Below, piece after piece: positions 54,159 through 64,000 of a stretch of 64,000 bases of DNA (positions are counted from its first letter, which is position 1; every line of letters starts with the position of its first letter). The translations under genes and the position numbers were made by a program. This DNA comes from Diplolepis rosae (Eukaryota; Arthropoda; Insecta; Hymenoptera; Diplolepididae). The stretch spans positions 248,001 through 312,000 of the forward strand of contig JAPYXD010000045.1 in the NCBI GenBank assembly GCA_030998225.1, written 5' to 3'. Under the pieces are notes generated by a model. The model searched no databases. It worked only from the letters and a program-made list of their open reading frames with translations, and had not been told where the DNA came from.

Positions 54159-54905
54159 GTATCTCACATATTTTGGTGAAAAAAATCGAATTTTTTTAAT
54201 ATATGTTTTTTCATAAACTGTGTAAGACAAAACTTGTAGATCTTTTTGAAACGAACAACTTTGTATTCTTACGTTTTTTTCGTATTTCACATATTATTGT
54301 TAAAAAATTGAATTTTGGATTTTCAATAGATTATTTTTGAATTAAAAAAAAAAATATGCATCTTATGAAAAAATGTTACAATTCAAATTTGTAGGTCTTT
54401 ATTTATTCAATAATATTGTATCATAACGTTTTTTCGTATCTCGTATAATTCAACTGGAAAATGGAATTTTGATATTGACTTTTTTCGAATTTGAATATGC
54501 TGTGACATTTCTAATTTTGATTTAATCAAAAAATGTTATCAGGATAATTTTTAGAGATTTATGAGCACTATCTAAAACCAGTATTGAAATTTTTTATTTT
54601 TTCAAAAAATTATTTTCAAAAACACAAAAGTCGTGCTCAATCCCTCAATTTTGATTGGATGTGGCTGGTTAACGAACTTGTCCTTACTTTTTCGGCTCCG
54701 ATAAAGTGTACCAAAGCTCAATTCAATCTGATAATTCTATCGAGAGTTATGCCGCACACGACCTACAGACAGACAGACAGACAGACAGACACTTTCGTAA
54801 AAACCCTTTTTTCGGACTCAGGGGGTCTCAAAACGTAAAGATTTGATGAAATTTTCGAAAGTCATTTTTCACATAAAACCAATACCTTCTCATCCATGAT
54901 GAGAA
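54159..54905 (-). repeat. Degenerate tandem units and inverted partner of the 33.3-kb repeat
   Basis: A CGTATYTCRYATA motif recurs at about 54,161, 54,285 and 54,437 with AT-rich spacers. 54,430-54,905 is the inverted copy of 33,330-33,830, with a CAGA microsatellite at 54,766-54,790. Confidence 0.55.
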
Positions 54906-54959
54906 TGTAAAAATGGATACTACGGTGGGACGAATATTTGTTTGGAATGATACATTTCA

Positions 54960-55440
54960 AGTTGATAATGAGAGCGAATGTTTCTTAGAACGGGAATGAT
55001 AAATTTTCAATTCTATAGAAAATATGTTTCAAGTTTAAAAAACATGTAATCATAACAACTACGCCAAACGTTTAAATGGAATAAACAAATTTTATAAACG
55101 AAAAATACCACAGTTTTTCCGAAAAAATACTTCTTTCTTTTAAAAAAATGGTTTGTTTGGTCTAAATTATTCCATATTCATAATGCAAGCGAATATTTTC
55201 TAGGAGGAATCCAATAAACATTTAATTATATGAAATATGTTTCAAGTTTAAAAAATATGTTATCATAACAAATATGGCAAACCTTTAAATTAAATAAACA
55301 AATTTTTTAGGCGAAAAATATCTACAGTTTTTTCAAAAAAATATTTCTTTCTTTTAAAAAATTGGTTTTTTTGGTTTAAATTATTTTATGTTGATAATAT
55401 AGGCGGATATTTCCTAGGAGAAATCTAATAAAGATTTTTA
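54960..55440. repeat. Tandem repeat of about 230 bp, at least two units
   Basis: ATGTTTCAAGTTTAAAAAA starts units at about 55,025 and 55,247, and each unit contains TTCTTTCTTTTAAAAAA. A third, poorer unit occurs at 55,810-55,950. No ORF. Confidence 0.55.
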
Positions 55441-57129
55441 TGTGCCATCGGCGCGCAAACTCGTTTTTTCGCTACAGTTAACAGTAGCGCAACGTAGTAC
55501 ATTTCGCCAGAAAGGAATGAAATGTAAAAATTGAACTGCGCATTCGCCCATAGCCATGAAACGAAGCTCAATTCTTCTTGTCGTGACATATTAAGTGTAA
55601 TGACTAGCGCCGCAAACAACTACAATACTAGTTTAGATTCCAGTGTACGCATAAAAACTCGTATACGCACCGAAGTCACATAAAATAGAATACGTGCCAA
55701 TGCACACAATTCGGGTAATTCCGAGACTCGCGACAATGCTCGCAGGAGATCGAAGCTAAGGCGTAGTCGAGGCAAAGCCGAGACGAAGCACTAAATACTA
55801 AATTCTACAAAATATGTTGAAAGTTCAGAAAGATTGACAATTGTAACAATGATGCCAAACATTTATATAAAAGAAATTATTTATTTTAACTGAAAGTACT
55901 TGCAGTCATTTCAACAAAATATTGTTTTCTTTGAAATAAATGTTCTTTTTTGAATGAATTCTTCCATTCTACTGTTCACAAAAAACATTTCTTTCAACTA
56001 AAGGAATATATATTTATGTAAACACAATATTTTATTCATATAAAAAAACGTTACATTGAATATACATTTATCAACTCTTTGAATCGAATAAATATCTTCC
56101 TAAATTAATTAATGAATGCCTCAATTAAATAAATATTTCCTTGATTCAAGAAAACCTAAAGCTTGATTCATCCATGGATAAATTATTTGATTCAAATACG
56201 TCTTGTTGAATTCAAAAAATAGGACTTATCGAATCAAATAAATATTTCTTTGAGAGCGAAAACAAGATTCAAATAAACTAGGTACTTAGTTTCAAAGAAA
56301 TGAATTGGTTGAGTTAATTCGCTCACATTCACAAACAAAGAAATATTTCTTTGTATTGAAGAAATGCCCATCAAATAAATTATTTCTTTGAATCAAAGCA
56401 CGCGTTTCATGCTTCTAAAAAATATTTAATTGAATTGGGTAACGAATTGTTTGATGCAAAGAAATTGAATCAATTAAATACATTTCTTTGGATCTAAGAA
56501 TCTTTTTTCTCGGTGCACTACTTTAAATTCGCTTCGCAACTTTAATATAGTGAATTTCAAATTCTCGTCGGTTTTGTAACAGATAGTAAAACATATATTC
56601 CATTTATACAAACGAAAATATCAATTTGCCCCTTGAAAACCACTATATTAATTTCTGATATGTAAACCCTGCTTGCCTCACTTTGAAACGATATTATACT
56701 AAAATATGATTCACTTTAAGATTTATTCTAACGAAAAGTCTCTCAGTGTAACATATGATTTTCAAGTTTGTGTTCTCAAGCTTTAGCACGCTTTTCATTG
56801 GTGAATTTCATTCAAATTATTGGAGCCCTCAATCTTTGAGGCTTTAATTTTAATGACATTTTCAAGAATAAGACTGAATCTTCATATGTGCTTTCGTTTT
56901 TTTGTAATTTATGTAAGTACTTATTTATTATATCAACACAACATAAAATAGTTCTCTTTGGAAAAAGAAATTTGATTGTAAATTGATTTGTTCAATTTTT
57001 AGTGAATTTGAATTCGCATGCAATCTTGCACTTTAAGATTTATTTGGTGTGAAGTAAATTCGACAAATCATTACTATAAAGTAAAATACTTGAAAATAAA
57101 TTTTCAAAATATTTAATATTTTTACACGA
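55441..57129. other. AT-rich noncoding stretch with right arms of TIR pairs
   Basis: Contains the TCAAAGAAATATTT-rich right edge (55,960-56,518) and the CGAAAAGTCTCTCAGTGT arm at 56,734-56,751. A GC-richer island at 55,440-55,790 has AGGCGTAGTCGAGGCAAAGC. No gene is recognised. Confidence 0.4.
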
Positions 57130-57144
57130 ATGTATATGCAGTCG

Positions 57145-57237
57145 ACCGGCAATCGAATTACCCGGGCTCGAATCCCGGTGCATTCGAAAACGTCTTTTTT
57201 TCCACAGAAAGATTTTCAAATTCTTTAAATCTAAGTA
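57145..57237 (+). repeat. tRNA-derived SINE fragment
   Basis: GCAGTCGACCGGCAATCGAA (anticodon arm) and CGGGCTCGAATCCCGG (T-arm, box B), followed by the family tail TTCCACAGAAAGATTTTC. The 5' part of the head is missing. Same family as 63,123-63,241 in the opposite orientation. Confidence 0.65.
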
Positions 57238-57400
57238 TATAACTATGAACGTATTGATATGTTGAATGTTTTTAAATTATTCAATGTTTTATTAAAACAA
57301 TTAAAATAGTAGATTGTATTGACCCTCGATTTAATTAATAATAGACTTCTTCACTTATGGACCCTAAAGCCAATGCAAACGTACTAAGTTTTATTAAAAC

Positions 57401-57815
57401 TATTAGAATTAGGTGTGGGAGTTTTAGATTAAAAATCAGATGAAGTCAATATGTTTTCACTAAGACTTTTATTCTCAATAGCATGAGGAAGGTACATCTA
57501 TCCTAGAGGACTTCTACTGAAACACTAAACTAAAAAGAAAACTACAAGAAAAATGACTAACTTAAGAAAGAGTTTATGGACCTAGAGAAAAGAGTTTTTA
57601 TTCATTTTTCCAGCATGCGTTTTGGATTTTACAGGCTCTTGAGTTCGGCGCCTGCCCTGTCGTAAATTTTGTTTTTCTATGAAAGGAAATTTAAAATGCC
57701 CTTAATATATTATAATATTTTAACTCGCATTTCTTCGTTCTCTCAGTCTAACTAAATTTCTATGTCGAGTGATTTTTGACAGTTTATTATATTGTTGAGC
57801 GTACACATTTCAACA
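57401..57815 (-). repeat. 3' LTR of the copia element
   Basis: 415 bp; matches 62,273-62,687 with substitutions and small indels (e.g. GGTACATCTATC against GGTACGTCTATC). Preceded in sense by the purine tract at 57,816-57,826. Ends in TA, not the usual CA. Confidence 0.85.
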
Positions 57816-58054
57816 CGCCCCCTCAAAAATTAATCGACTCATAATAAAAGTACCTTATTTGAATTAACTATTCTAAATAATATCAATTTAAACCCTAACA
57901 TTCCTTCCTCATGCAATCTGGGGAATTACATATGGTCCAACATCCGTTGCAAGGAACAGGGAAACCCAGAAAAACCTGCTCAGACCATCTCTCCGATCAA
58001 TTAATACAATATTTTGTTTTCTTAATAATATATTGATATTTATCGGCGCTTCCA

Positions 58055-61000
58055 TTACTCAATACCCATTCCTTTTCTAAATTCCAGAAATTTTGCTGAT
58101 GGTAATGGTTTAGTCAGTGCGTCTGCTATCTGGTCACCTGTTGAAACATGTTCAAGTGTGATTACCTTTTTTTTCTATTTGCTCCCTAGAGAAATGATAT
58201 TTAATGTCTATATGTTTCGATCTCTTATGATTAGTTGGGTTATTTGCTATACTTATACAGCCCATATTATCTTCATAGATTGTTATTGGTTTGAAGAACT
58301 TAATATTTATACTTTTCGCTAGAGATTTAAGCCATAATGCTTCTTTCACAGCTTCAAAAAGAGCCATATACTCAGCTTCTGTAGAAGAAACAGCTACCGA
58401 TGCTTGTCTTTTTGTATTCCAGCAAATTGTACATCGTTCAAATAATTTAAATAGATAGCCAGTAGTGCTTTTTCTATCTGTTCCTTCATCACCACCCCAA
58501 TTAGAACCAACATAGCCAATTAAAATTTGGTCGTAATTACCTTTTCTATAAGTTAATTTCAAATTCATTGAGCCTTTCAAATATCTTAGGACTCTTTTTA
58601 AACATTGCCATAGTTCTCTATTATTTTTATTACAATATATACTTAGAATATTTATTGCTGTACTCAAGTCGGGCCGTGTACAAACCATTATGTACATTAA
58701 GCATCCAATGAGATTCCTACACGGAGCATCATATTTCTCATCAGAATTTAAATCCACATAATTAATTTTATTTGGAAGAGGTGTGCTTACAGCATTGCAA
58801 TCATTCATGTTGAACTTATTCAAAACTGTTTTAATGTAAGAATTTTGATCTAGAGTAATTATATTGTTATTTCTTTCAATTCTTATTCCAAGAAATAGTT
58901 TGATCTCTTTTAAATCTGTCATACAAATTCTATTCATTAAATAAGTTTTGAAACTATTCATTGTTTGAATGTTAGCTGCAGCAATCACCAAATCATCGAC
59001 ATAGAGTACAACATATATATTCTTCGATATATCTCCATTATCTAAGAAATAAATGCATCGATCTACTGATGAATTTTGGAATCCCTTATCTAGCAAAGCT
59101 TTTTCAAAGGTCTCAAACCAACATCTTGCTGCCTGTTTTAGACCATAAAGTGCTTTATTTAATTTACAAACTTGATTTGCATTACATTTTACACCTTCTG
59201 GAACTCTCATATAAATTTCTTCTTTTAATGTTCCATTCAAAAAAGCAGTTTTAACATCCATATGATGAATAAGTAAGTCATGTTGATTTGCAAAAACTAC
59301 AATAAAACGAAAACTAGAGATTCTTGCTACAGGAGCAAAAGTTTCATTGTAGTCGATTAAATATTCCTGACTGAAACCACGGGCAACAAGACGAGCCTTA
59401 TATTTATTTGGATTCCCAAATTCATCGTTCTTTATAGTGAAAACCTATTTACAATCTACAATATTTTTATATGCTGGTCTTGACACTAAAGTCCAAGTAT
59501 TATTAATCGAAAGTGAATTTATTTCATCTTTGATTGCTTCTTCCCATTTTTCTCTATCATCTCTCTTTTTAATTTCATGAAAAGAATTTGGAACTTTGCA
59601 AACTATAGATTCTGCACACAACAGAGAACTAGTTTCCTCGTATGAAACATGAGGTTTATGTTTGTTCCTGTCACTCCTTCTTAAATTTGTTACTGCTTGA
59701 TTTTTATTTAGATTATCATGAGATTTTGACTGGTTGTGTTTATCTGTTTCAATTACAGATTTATTTGACTTATCCAATTTTTCATTTGGATTTACATCAT
59801 TACTTGGTTCTAGCTCATCTGATTCAGTTTCTTCAGATTCAGTACCCAGAAATATATCTGATTTCTTGTTATCAGATTTTCGAGACTCAACTGATTTACT
59901 AAAAACATTATGTTCATCAGTTTTATTGAAGTTTTCAATTTCAACTTCTTGAAGTCCCATTTCTGGTCTAGATACCAAGAAGTTAAATTCATCAATTATC
60001 ACATCTCGCACTACAACAAACCTTCCAGATTCCACATTCCATACTTTATAACCGTTCGTTTCGTAACCAACTAATACTCCTTTCGAAGATTTATCTTCGA
60101 ATTTAGTTTTTCTAATTTTATTATGCATATAAACTGTACTACCAAAAATTTTCAAATATTTCAACTGTGGCTTTTTACTGTGCCATAATTCGTATGGTGT
60201 TTTATTTTGTTTCAGAGCATTTGTTGGGGTTCTATTTATTAGATACGTAGCAGTTAAAACTGCTTCTCCCCAAAATACTTTATTTATCTTTGCACTGTTT
60301 ATTAATGTACGTGCTTTCTCGGTAATTGTTCATACCATTCTCTCTGAAACTCCATTTAATGCTGGAGTATGTGGAACTGTTAAGTGATAGCTGATGCCTT
60401 TAATTACACAATAGTCTTTCATCTCATTTGATAAATATTCTCTACCATTATCACAATATAAATTCGATACTTTTAAATTAAAATGAGCTTCACTTTTTGC
60501 AATAAAGTCTTTAAAAACATGAAATACATCTGATTTATAAGTTATCAGATATGTAACACAATAGTGCGTATATTCATCAATAAAAATTACAAAGTAATTC
60601 TTATTGTCAATTGTAGAAGGAGTGACTGGACCACACACATCAGAATGAACAATAAACAGTGGTCGTTTGATATAGTCCTTATTTTTTTTCTTTTGAAAAG
60701 ATAATCGTGCTTGTTTTCCAAAAATACAAGCTTCACATAATTTATCATTTGGCATGATATTATCAATTAAATTAATATCATCGACCATCCGTTTATTCTT
60801 CAACTCTAAAAATTTTGATTTACCCATATGACCCAATCGCTGATGCCATATTTCATAATTATTGCCTATTGCATCATAAACTCTCTTATTATTAATTATA
60901 TTTGCAACAACGATAAATTCAATAGAAATTAAATTATTCATGGGCTTACCGGTCATTATTATTTTACCGTTTTTACTTATTTCAACCCCATTTGGATTGA

Positions 61001-61694
61001 AACATATACTCATCTGGGCTTGCTGCATCTTTGGAACTGATAGAAGATTATTCGGCACTTCTGGGCAGTAGAGAACATCCTCCAAAACTCCTTGAACACC
61101 GATATTACTCGTGACGTTGATAATTCCTTTTTTCGTAGCCGTAATAAAAGTTCCGCTCTTTGCCACAGAGATTTTGACAGGTGGATTCAATTCATTCGAG
61201 CTAGAGTATAATTCTTCATTGTTGATGAGATGATCCGAAGCTCCCGAATCCAGAAGAAAAATGATTTTATTGCTGCTTTTATCATACTGATTATTTCCAG
61301 TCATGAAAGCAAAACCTGAAGTATTTGAATATGATGTTGTAGGTTGACTTGTATCTATTGTCTGCACCGTACTATCTCTCTCTGCTGAATACTGTTTACT
61401 CCTCTTGTAAAAGATGCAATCTTTAATTACGTGGTTATTTCTACCACAATGGTAACACTTTATAATTCCTGAATTCTTCCTATTGGACTTGAAGTTCCGT
61501 CTATTGTGATTCTTCTTGAATTTTCCTTTGAACGTTGAATTGGTTAAGTTATTCTGCTTTCCTTTTATTTGGCCATTTTCTTGAGAAGCTTGAAGGACTT
61601 TTACACTCGTGTCACTACTCTCTGTCTTCAATTTGACTTCATGATCTAACAATCTAGTTTTCACAAACGCTAAAGTCAAATTATCCTCTGACAA
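58055..61694 (-). pseudogene. Copia pol: protease-integrase-RT-RNase H, broken
   Basis: From 61,694: knuckle CYHCGRNNHVIKDC, protease LLDSGASDH, integrase zinc finger HQRLGHMGKSKF...CEACIFGKQ, and catalytic residues in VHSDVCGP, LYCDNGREY and GVSERMV. A TGA at 60,330-60,332 follows at once. The same frame reopens (60,164-59,445) and meets a TAG at 59,445-59,447. RT/RNase H then follow (59,261-58,152) with VVLYVDDLVI and AVSSTEAEYMAL. An indel in an A8 run near 58,165 shifts the frame just before the conserved end (STGDQIADALTKPLP), which stops at 58,055. All domains are present, but several lesions prevent a full product. Confidence 0.85.
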
Positions 61695-61749
61695 CGTTTC
61701 AACACTGCTGGGAGTGTTAGTAATAAATGTGACACTTTGTCAGTCTCTT

Positions 61750-62161
61750 CTAAGCGTGCACCTGCGGCTGATAACTCTGTTATTAGATCATCGAAAATTG
61801 TGAAGTGTTTAATTAAAGGAATATCTCCTTTCAATTTCAGACTGAGCAATTACTTTCGAATTGCCAGCTGTGTAGCCAAACTCTTTCGTTCATGAATGGC
61901 ATCTAAGCTCAGCAAAACTTCTTTTGCAGAAATGTCCGTTTTCACGAAGCCAAGGAATGAATCAGACAAATATTCAACTAATACACTTTTAGCAACTTTC
62001 TCTGCCTTCTTCCACACATCGGTCATTTCAGTTGGAACTGGTTCATCTATCACTTTTAATACATCTAATTCAGTTAATAGTGAACGAACTCTAAACTTCC
62101 ACACATTATATTTCTCACCATCAAAAGGCTTGATGTTTCTTTTGATTTTGGAATTTTCCAT
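61750..62161 (-). pseudogene. Copia gag remnant
   Basis: ATG at 62,161 ([20 protein letters not shown]) opens the typical copia gag start, where W/F-rich sequence follows ([15 protein letters not shown]). The frame stops at 61,850. Further gag sequence (about 61,700-61,850) is readable only with frameshifts, up to [18 protein letters not shown] in the pol frame. Confidence 0.7.
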
Positions 62162-62272
62162 TGTCACTTTTATTTTGAAACACTTCACAATTTCGCACTT
62201 TCACACAATTTATCACAGATTACACTTTATCGGAATGTTCACTCGTTAATCGCGTAATCTGGGCCCATAACC

Positions 62273-62687
62273 TATTAGAATTAGGTGTGGGAGTTTTAGA
62301 TTAAAAATCAGATGAAGTCAATATGTTTTCACTAAGACTTATTCTCAATAGCATGAGGAAGGTACGTCTATCCTAGAGGACTTCTACTGAAACACTAAAC
62401 TAAAAAGAAAACTCTACAAGAAAAATGACTAACTTAAGAAAGAGTTTATGGACCTAGAGAACAGAGTTTTTATTCATCTGTCCAGCATGCGTTTTGGATT
62501 TTACAGGCTCTTGAGTTCGGCGCCTGCCCTGTCGTAAATTATGTTTTTCTATGAGAGGAAATTTAAAGTGCCCTTAATATATTACAATATTTTAACTCGC
62601 ATTTCTTCGTTCTCTCAGTCTAACTAAATTTCTATGTCGAGTGATTTTTGACAGTTTATTATATTGTTGAGCGTACACATTTCAACA
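62273..62687 (-). repeat. 5' LTR of the copia element
   Basis: 415 bp. In the minus sense it runs TGTTGAAATG to TTCTAATA and is followed by the primer site GGTTATGGGCCCAG at 62,272-62,259. Flanked outside by AAAAC. Confidence 0.85.
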
Positions 62688-62692
62688 AAAAC

Positions 62693-63122
62693 ATTTTGAA
62701 TTAAAAATAATTCTGAATGTTTGAGTATAAAAGGTTTAAATATTTGAAAAATACATAAATTATATCAAAATTAGCAGGGACGGATCCAGAGGGGTGGTCC
62801 TGGGTGTCCGGACCCCCCCCCCCCCCCCCCCCCTCCCAGCCCGAGGAAATATCAGACTCTCTCAAATCTCAATACCCATACAGCACACGGTCCTTCAACC
62901 GTAAGAGACGGTCTTAATAAGCAATCACTAGCGAAAAAATTCGAGTTTGTCTAACACAATTCTAACGTCACGTTTTGTGAAAGCCGAAATATAATATAAA
63001 TCCTTTAGAATAAAACATTTTGAAAAAACGTTCAGAATACATAACATATTTTAAATGAAAATTTCAATATATGAGTATAAATAAAAGGTTTGATTATTCA
63101 AAAGTAAAATATATTATCAATA
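62693..63122. other. AT-rich, with a poly(C) transposon-end-like segment
   Basis: 62,776-62,840 reads GACGGATCCAGAGGGG and then a run of about 21 C. The style recalls hAT-type MITE termini, but no partner end is seen. No gene. Confidence 0.35.
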
Positions 63123-63241
63123 TTTAAAGAATTTGAAAATCTTTCTGTGGAAAAAATGACGCTTTCGACTGCGCTGGGATTCGAGCCCAGGTCTTTCGAT
63201 TGCCGGTCGACTGCTCTAACCACTGAGCTACACAGGCGTCC
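63123..63241 (-). repeat. tRNA-derived SINE, best copy
   Basis: On the minus strand: TGTGTAGCTCAGTGGTTAGA (box A), GTCGACCGGCAATCG and GGGCTCGAATCCCAG (box B, T-arm), then the tail TTTTCCACAGAAAGATTTTC. D and T arms fold, but the acceptor stem does not close, so it is a SINE and not a functional tRNA. Three fragments elsewhere in the window share the tail. Confidence 0.7.
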
Positions 63242-63313
63242 GACATCTCTTTCTCCACAGGAAGATCTCCTTATATCGCCTAGTGGCTCAGCCTTGCGGC
63301 TGTAAATGATTTC

Positions 63314-63559
63314 AAATTAATTAGTTGAGTTTGAAATTCTTGTCACTGCCTACATTATCGGAGGATCACTAGTCGCGTATCAGATAGGATACGTTGTCGA
63401 CAGGTGTCCTCGTAGACAATTTCAAACTCTTATATCGCAAATAATGCAAATAAATTCAATATTTAAAGATGTCGACAACGTATCCTATCTGATACGCGAC
63501 TAGTGATCCTCCGATAATGTAGGCAGTGACAAAAATTTCAAACTCAACTAATTAATTTG
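63314..63559. repeat. Near-perfect palindrome of a SINE-associated module
   Basis: ATCACTAGTCGCGTATCAGA in the left arm (63,314-63,401) is complemented in the right (63,470-63,559). The arms are about 88 bp. The module (CTGCCTACATTATCGGAG) also occurs once at 19,550. Confidence 0.75.
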
Positions 63560-64000
63560 AAAATATATTATATCTAATATTTTATCGAACAGCACACTTT
63601 AAGATTTCATTGGTATGGGGATACACATTTTTAAAATTACACGCGACTTTTTGTAACATGTTCAACCCCAAGATATAGAATCCAGAAAAGAATTTCTAAA
63701 AATATTTTAATTGAATTAACAAATCACTATGAAGGCATACTAAAAAAAATCTTTCAAAATGTTAATTTTTTTACATACTTATTAATTTCGTTCAAAGAAA
63801 CCTAAATTAACATTTCTTTTGTAATATCTTTCTATAAAATAAATCACTTTAACGAAAGTTGAAAATCCAGGTCAACCTGTAATTTCCGATGGTAGTTTAT
63901 ATATATATATATATATATGGGTCAGAATTTCTGAAACGGATCACCCGAATTGGATGAAAATTCAAATCTACTTCAAAATGATTTTTTGTGGTAGTGTTTA
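63560..64000. other. AT-rich, TA microsatellite
   Basis: TA repeat at 63,899-63,918. No gene or repeat is otherwise recognised. Confidence 0.5.

Larger units (their letters stand above)
35277..56518. mobile_element. Possible older TIR element that received the LTR insertion
   Basis: The left end is CACTGAGAAAAAAG and the right end is CTTTTTTCTCGGTG. Both edges carry many copies of TCAAAGAAATATTT/AAATATTTCTTTGA. Removing the LTR element leaves about 5.6 kb, and removing the TTAA element a further 1.2 kb. No transposase is visible. The two edges could also be two separate inverted MITEs. Confidence 0.35.
57401..62687 (-). mobile_element. Copia-type LTR retrotransposon, 5.3 kb
   Basis: 415-bp LTRs at 57,401-57,815 and 62,273-62,687, flanked by a perfect 5-bp duplication AAAAC (57,396-57,400 and 62,688-62,692). 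In the element's sense the LTR starts TGTTGAAATG and is followed by GGTTATGGGCCCAG, the initiator-tRNA-Met-related primer site of copia. The polypurine tract GAGGGGGCG abuts the 3' LTR. Gag and pol frames follow copia order (protease, integrase, RT, RNase H). About ten LTR differences mark it as older than the 15.6-kb element. Two stops and at least two frameshifts make it inactive. Confidence 0.9.

Noticed and set aside
63168..63241. Functional tRNA gene
   Set aside because: Box A and box B are good, but the acceptor stem does not pair and SINE tail follows.

Overview
This window is an AT-rich stretch of an arthropod genome, most likely an insect. It has GT-AG introns, R1-like LINEs, a Ty3/gypsy element with envelope genes, a copia element, hAT and TTAA-flanked DNA elements, tRNA-derived SINEs and many foldback MITEs. 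No single marker fixes the order. Host genes are few: a decayed three-exon gene near 5-6.3 kb and a candidate divergent gene pair near 16 kb (a THAP-domain first exon and an unrecognised first exon). Almost everything else is transposable elements inserted into one another.

Layout. 0.3-3.9 kb: decayed R1-like LINE (+). 5-6.3 kb: broken host gene carrying a MITE. 6.7-7.6 kb: foldback. 8.1-13.1 kb: a nest in which DNA transposon 'X' is split by a TIR element that itself holds a foldback, a second R1-like LINE (-) and another foldback. 14.5 kb: foldback. 15.9-16.4 kb: divergent exon pair. 16.9-20.8 kb: TIR element with a hAT element (8-bp target duplication) inside. 22.0-23.8 kb: intact-ended copy of element X. 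24-25.5 kb: foldbacks, one with TTAA duplications. 28-32.8 kb: 4.8-kb element with very long inverted arms around a 315-codon ORF. 33-38.5 kb: repeats, two hammerhead-ribozyme-like motifs and a TTAA element. 38,518-54,154: a 15.6-kb LTR retroelement (-). 54-57 kb: degenerate repeats. 57,401-62,687: copia element (-). The end holds SINE fragments and a palindrome.

The most remarkable object is the 15.6-kb LTR element. It has 852-bp LTRs that differ at about five sites, a 4-bp TTTC duplication, a tRNA-Gly-like primer site, a TATA box and Inr, and a consensus splice donor inside the 5' LTR. It carries gag and a pol with protease, RT and RNase H but no recognisable integrase; AT-hooks and an acidic tail follow RNase H instead. 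Downstream lie two unrelated envelope-type glycoprotein genes (one resembling chuvirus-like glycoproteins, one resembling errantivirus/baculovirus F proteins), four small ORFs with dsRNA-binding-domain features (three with zinc-knuckle cysteines) and two Cys-rich ORFs. Most of these ORFs are preceded by a good splice acceptor, so the element may express a set of spliced accessory mRNAs from the LTR donor. The dsRBD proteins are candidate antagonists of RNA silencing. This is inference: gag and the F-like env each carry one in-frame stop, so this copy is not fully intact.
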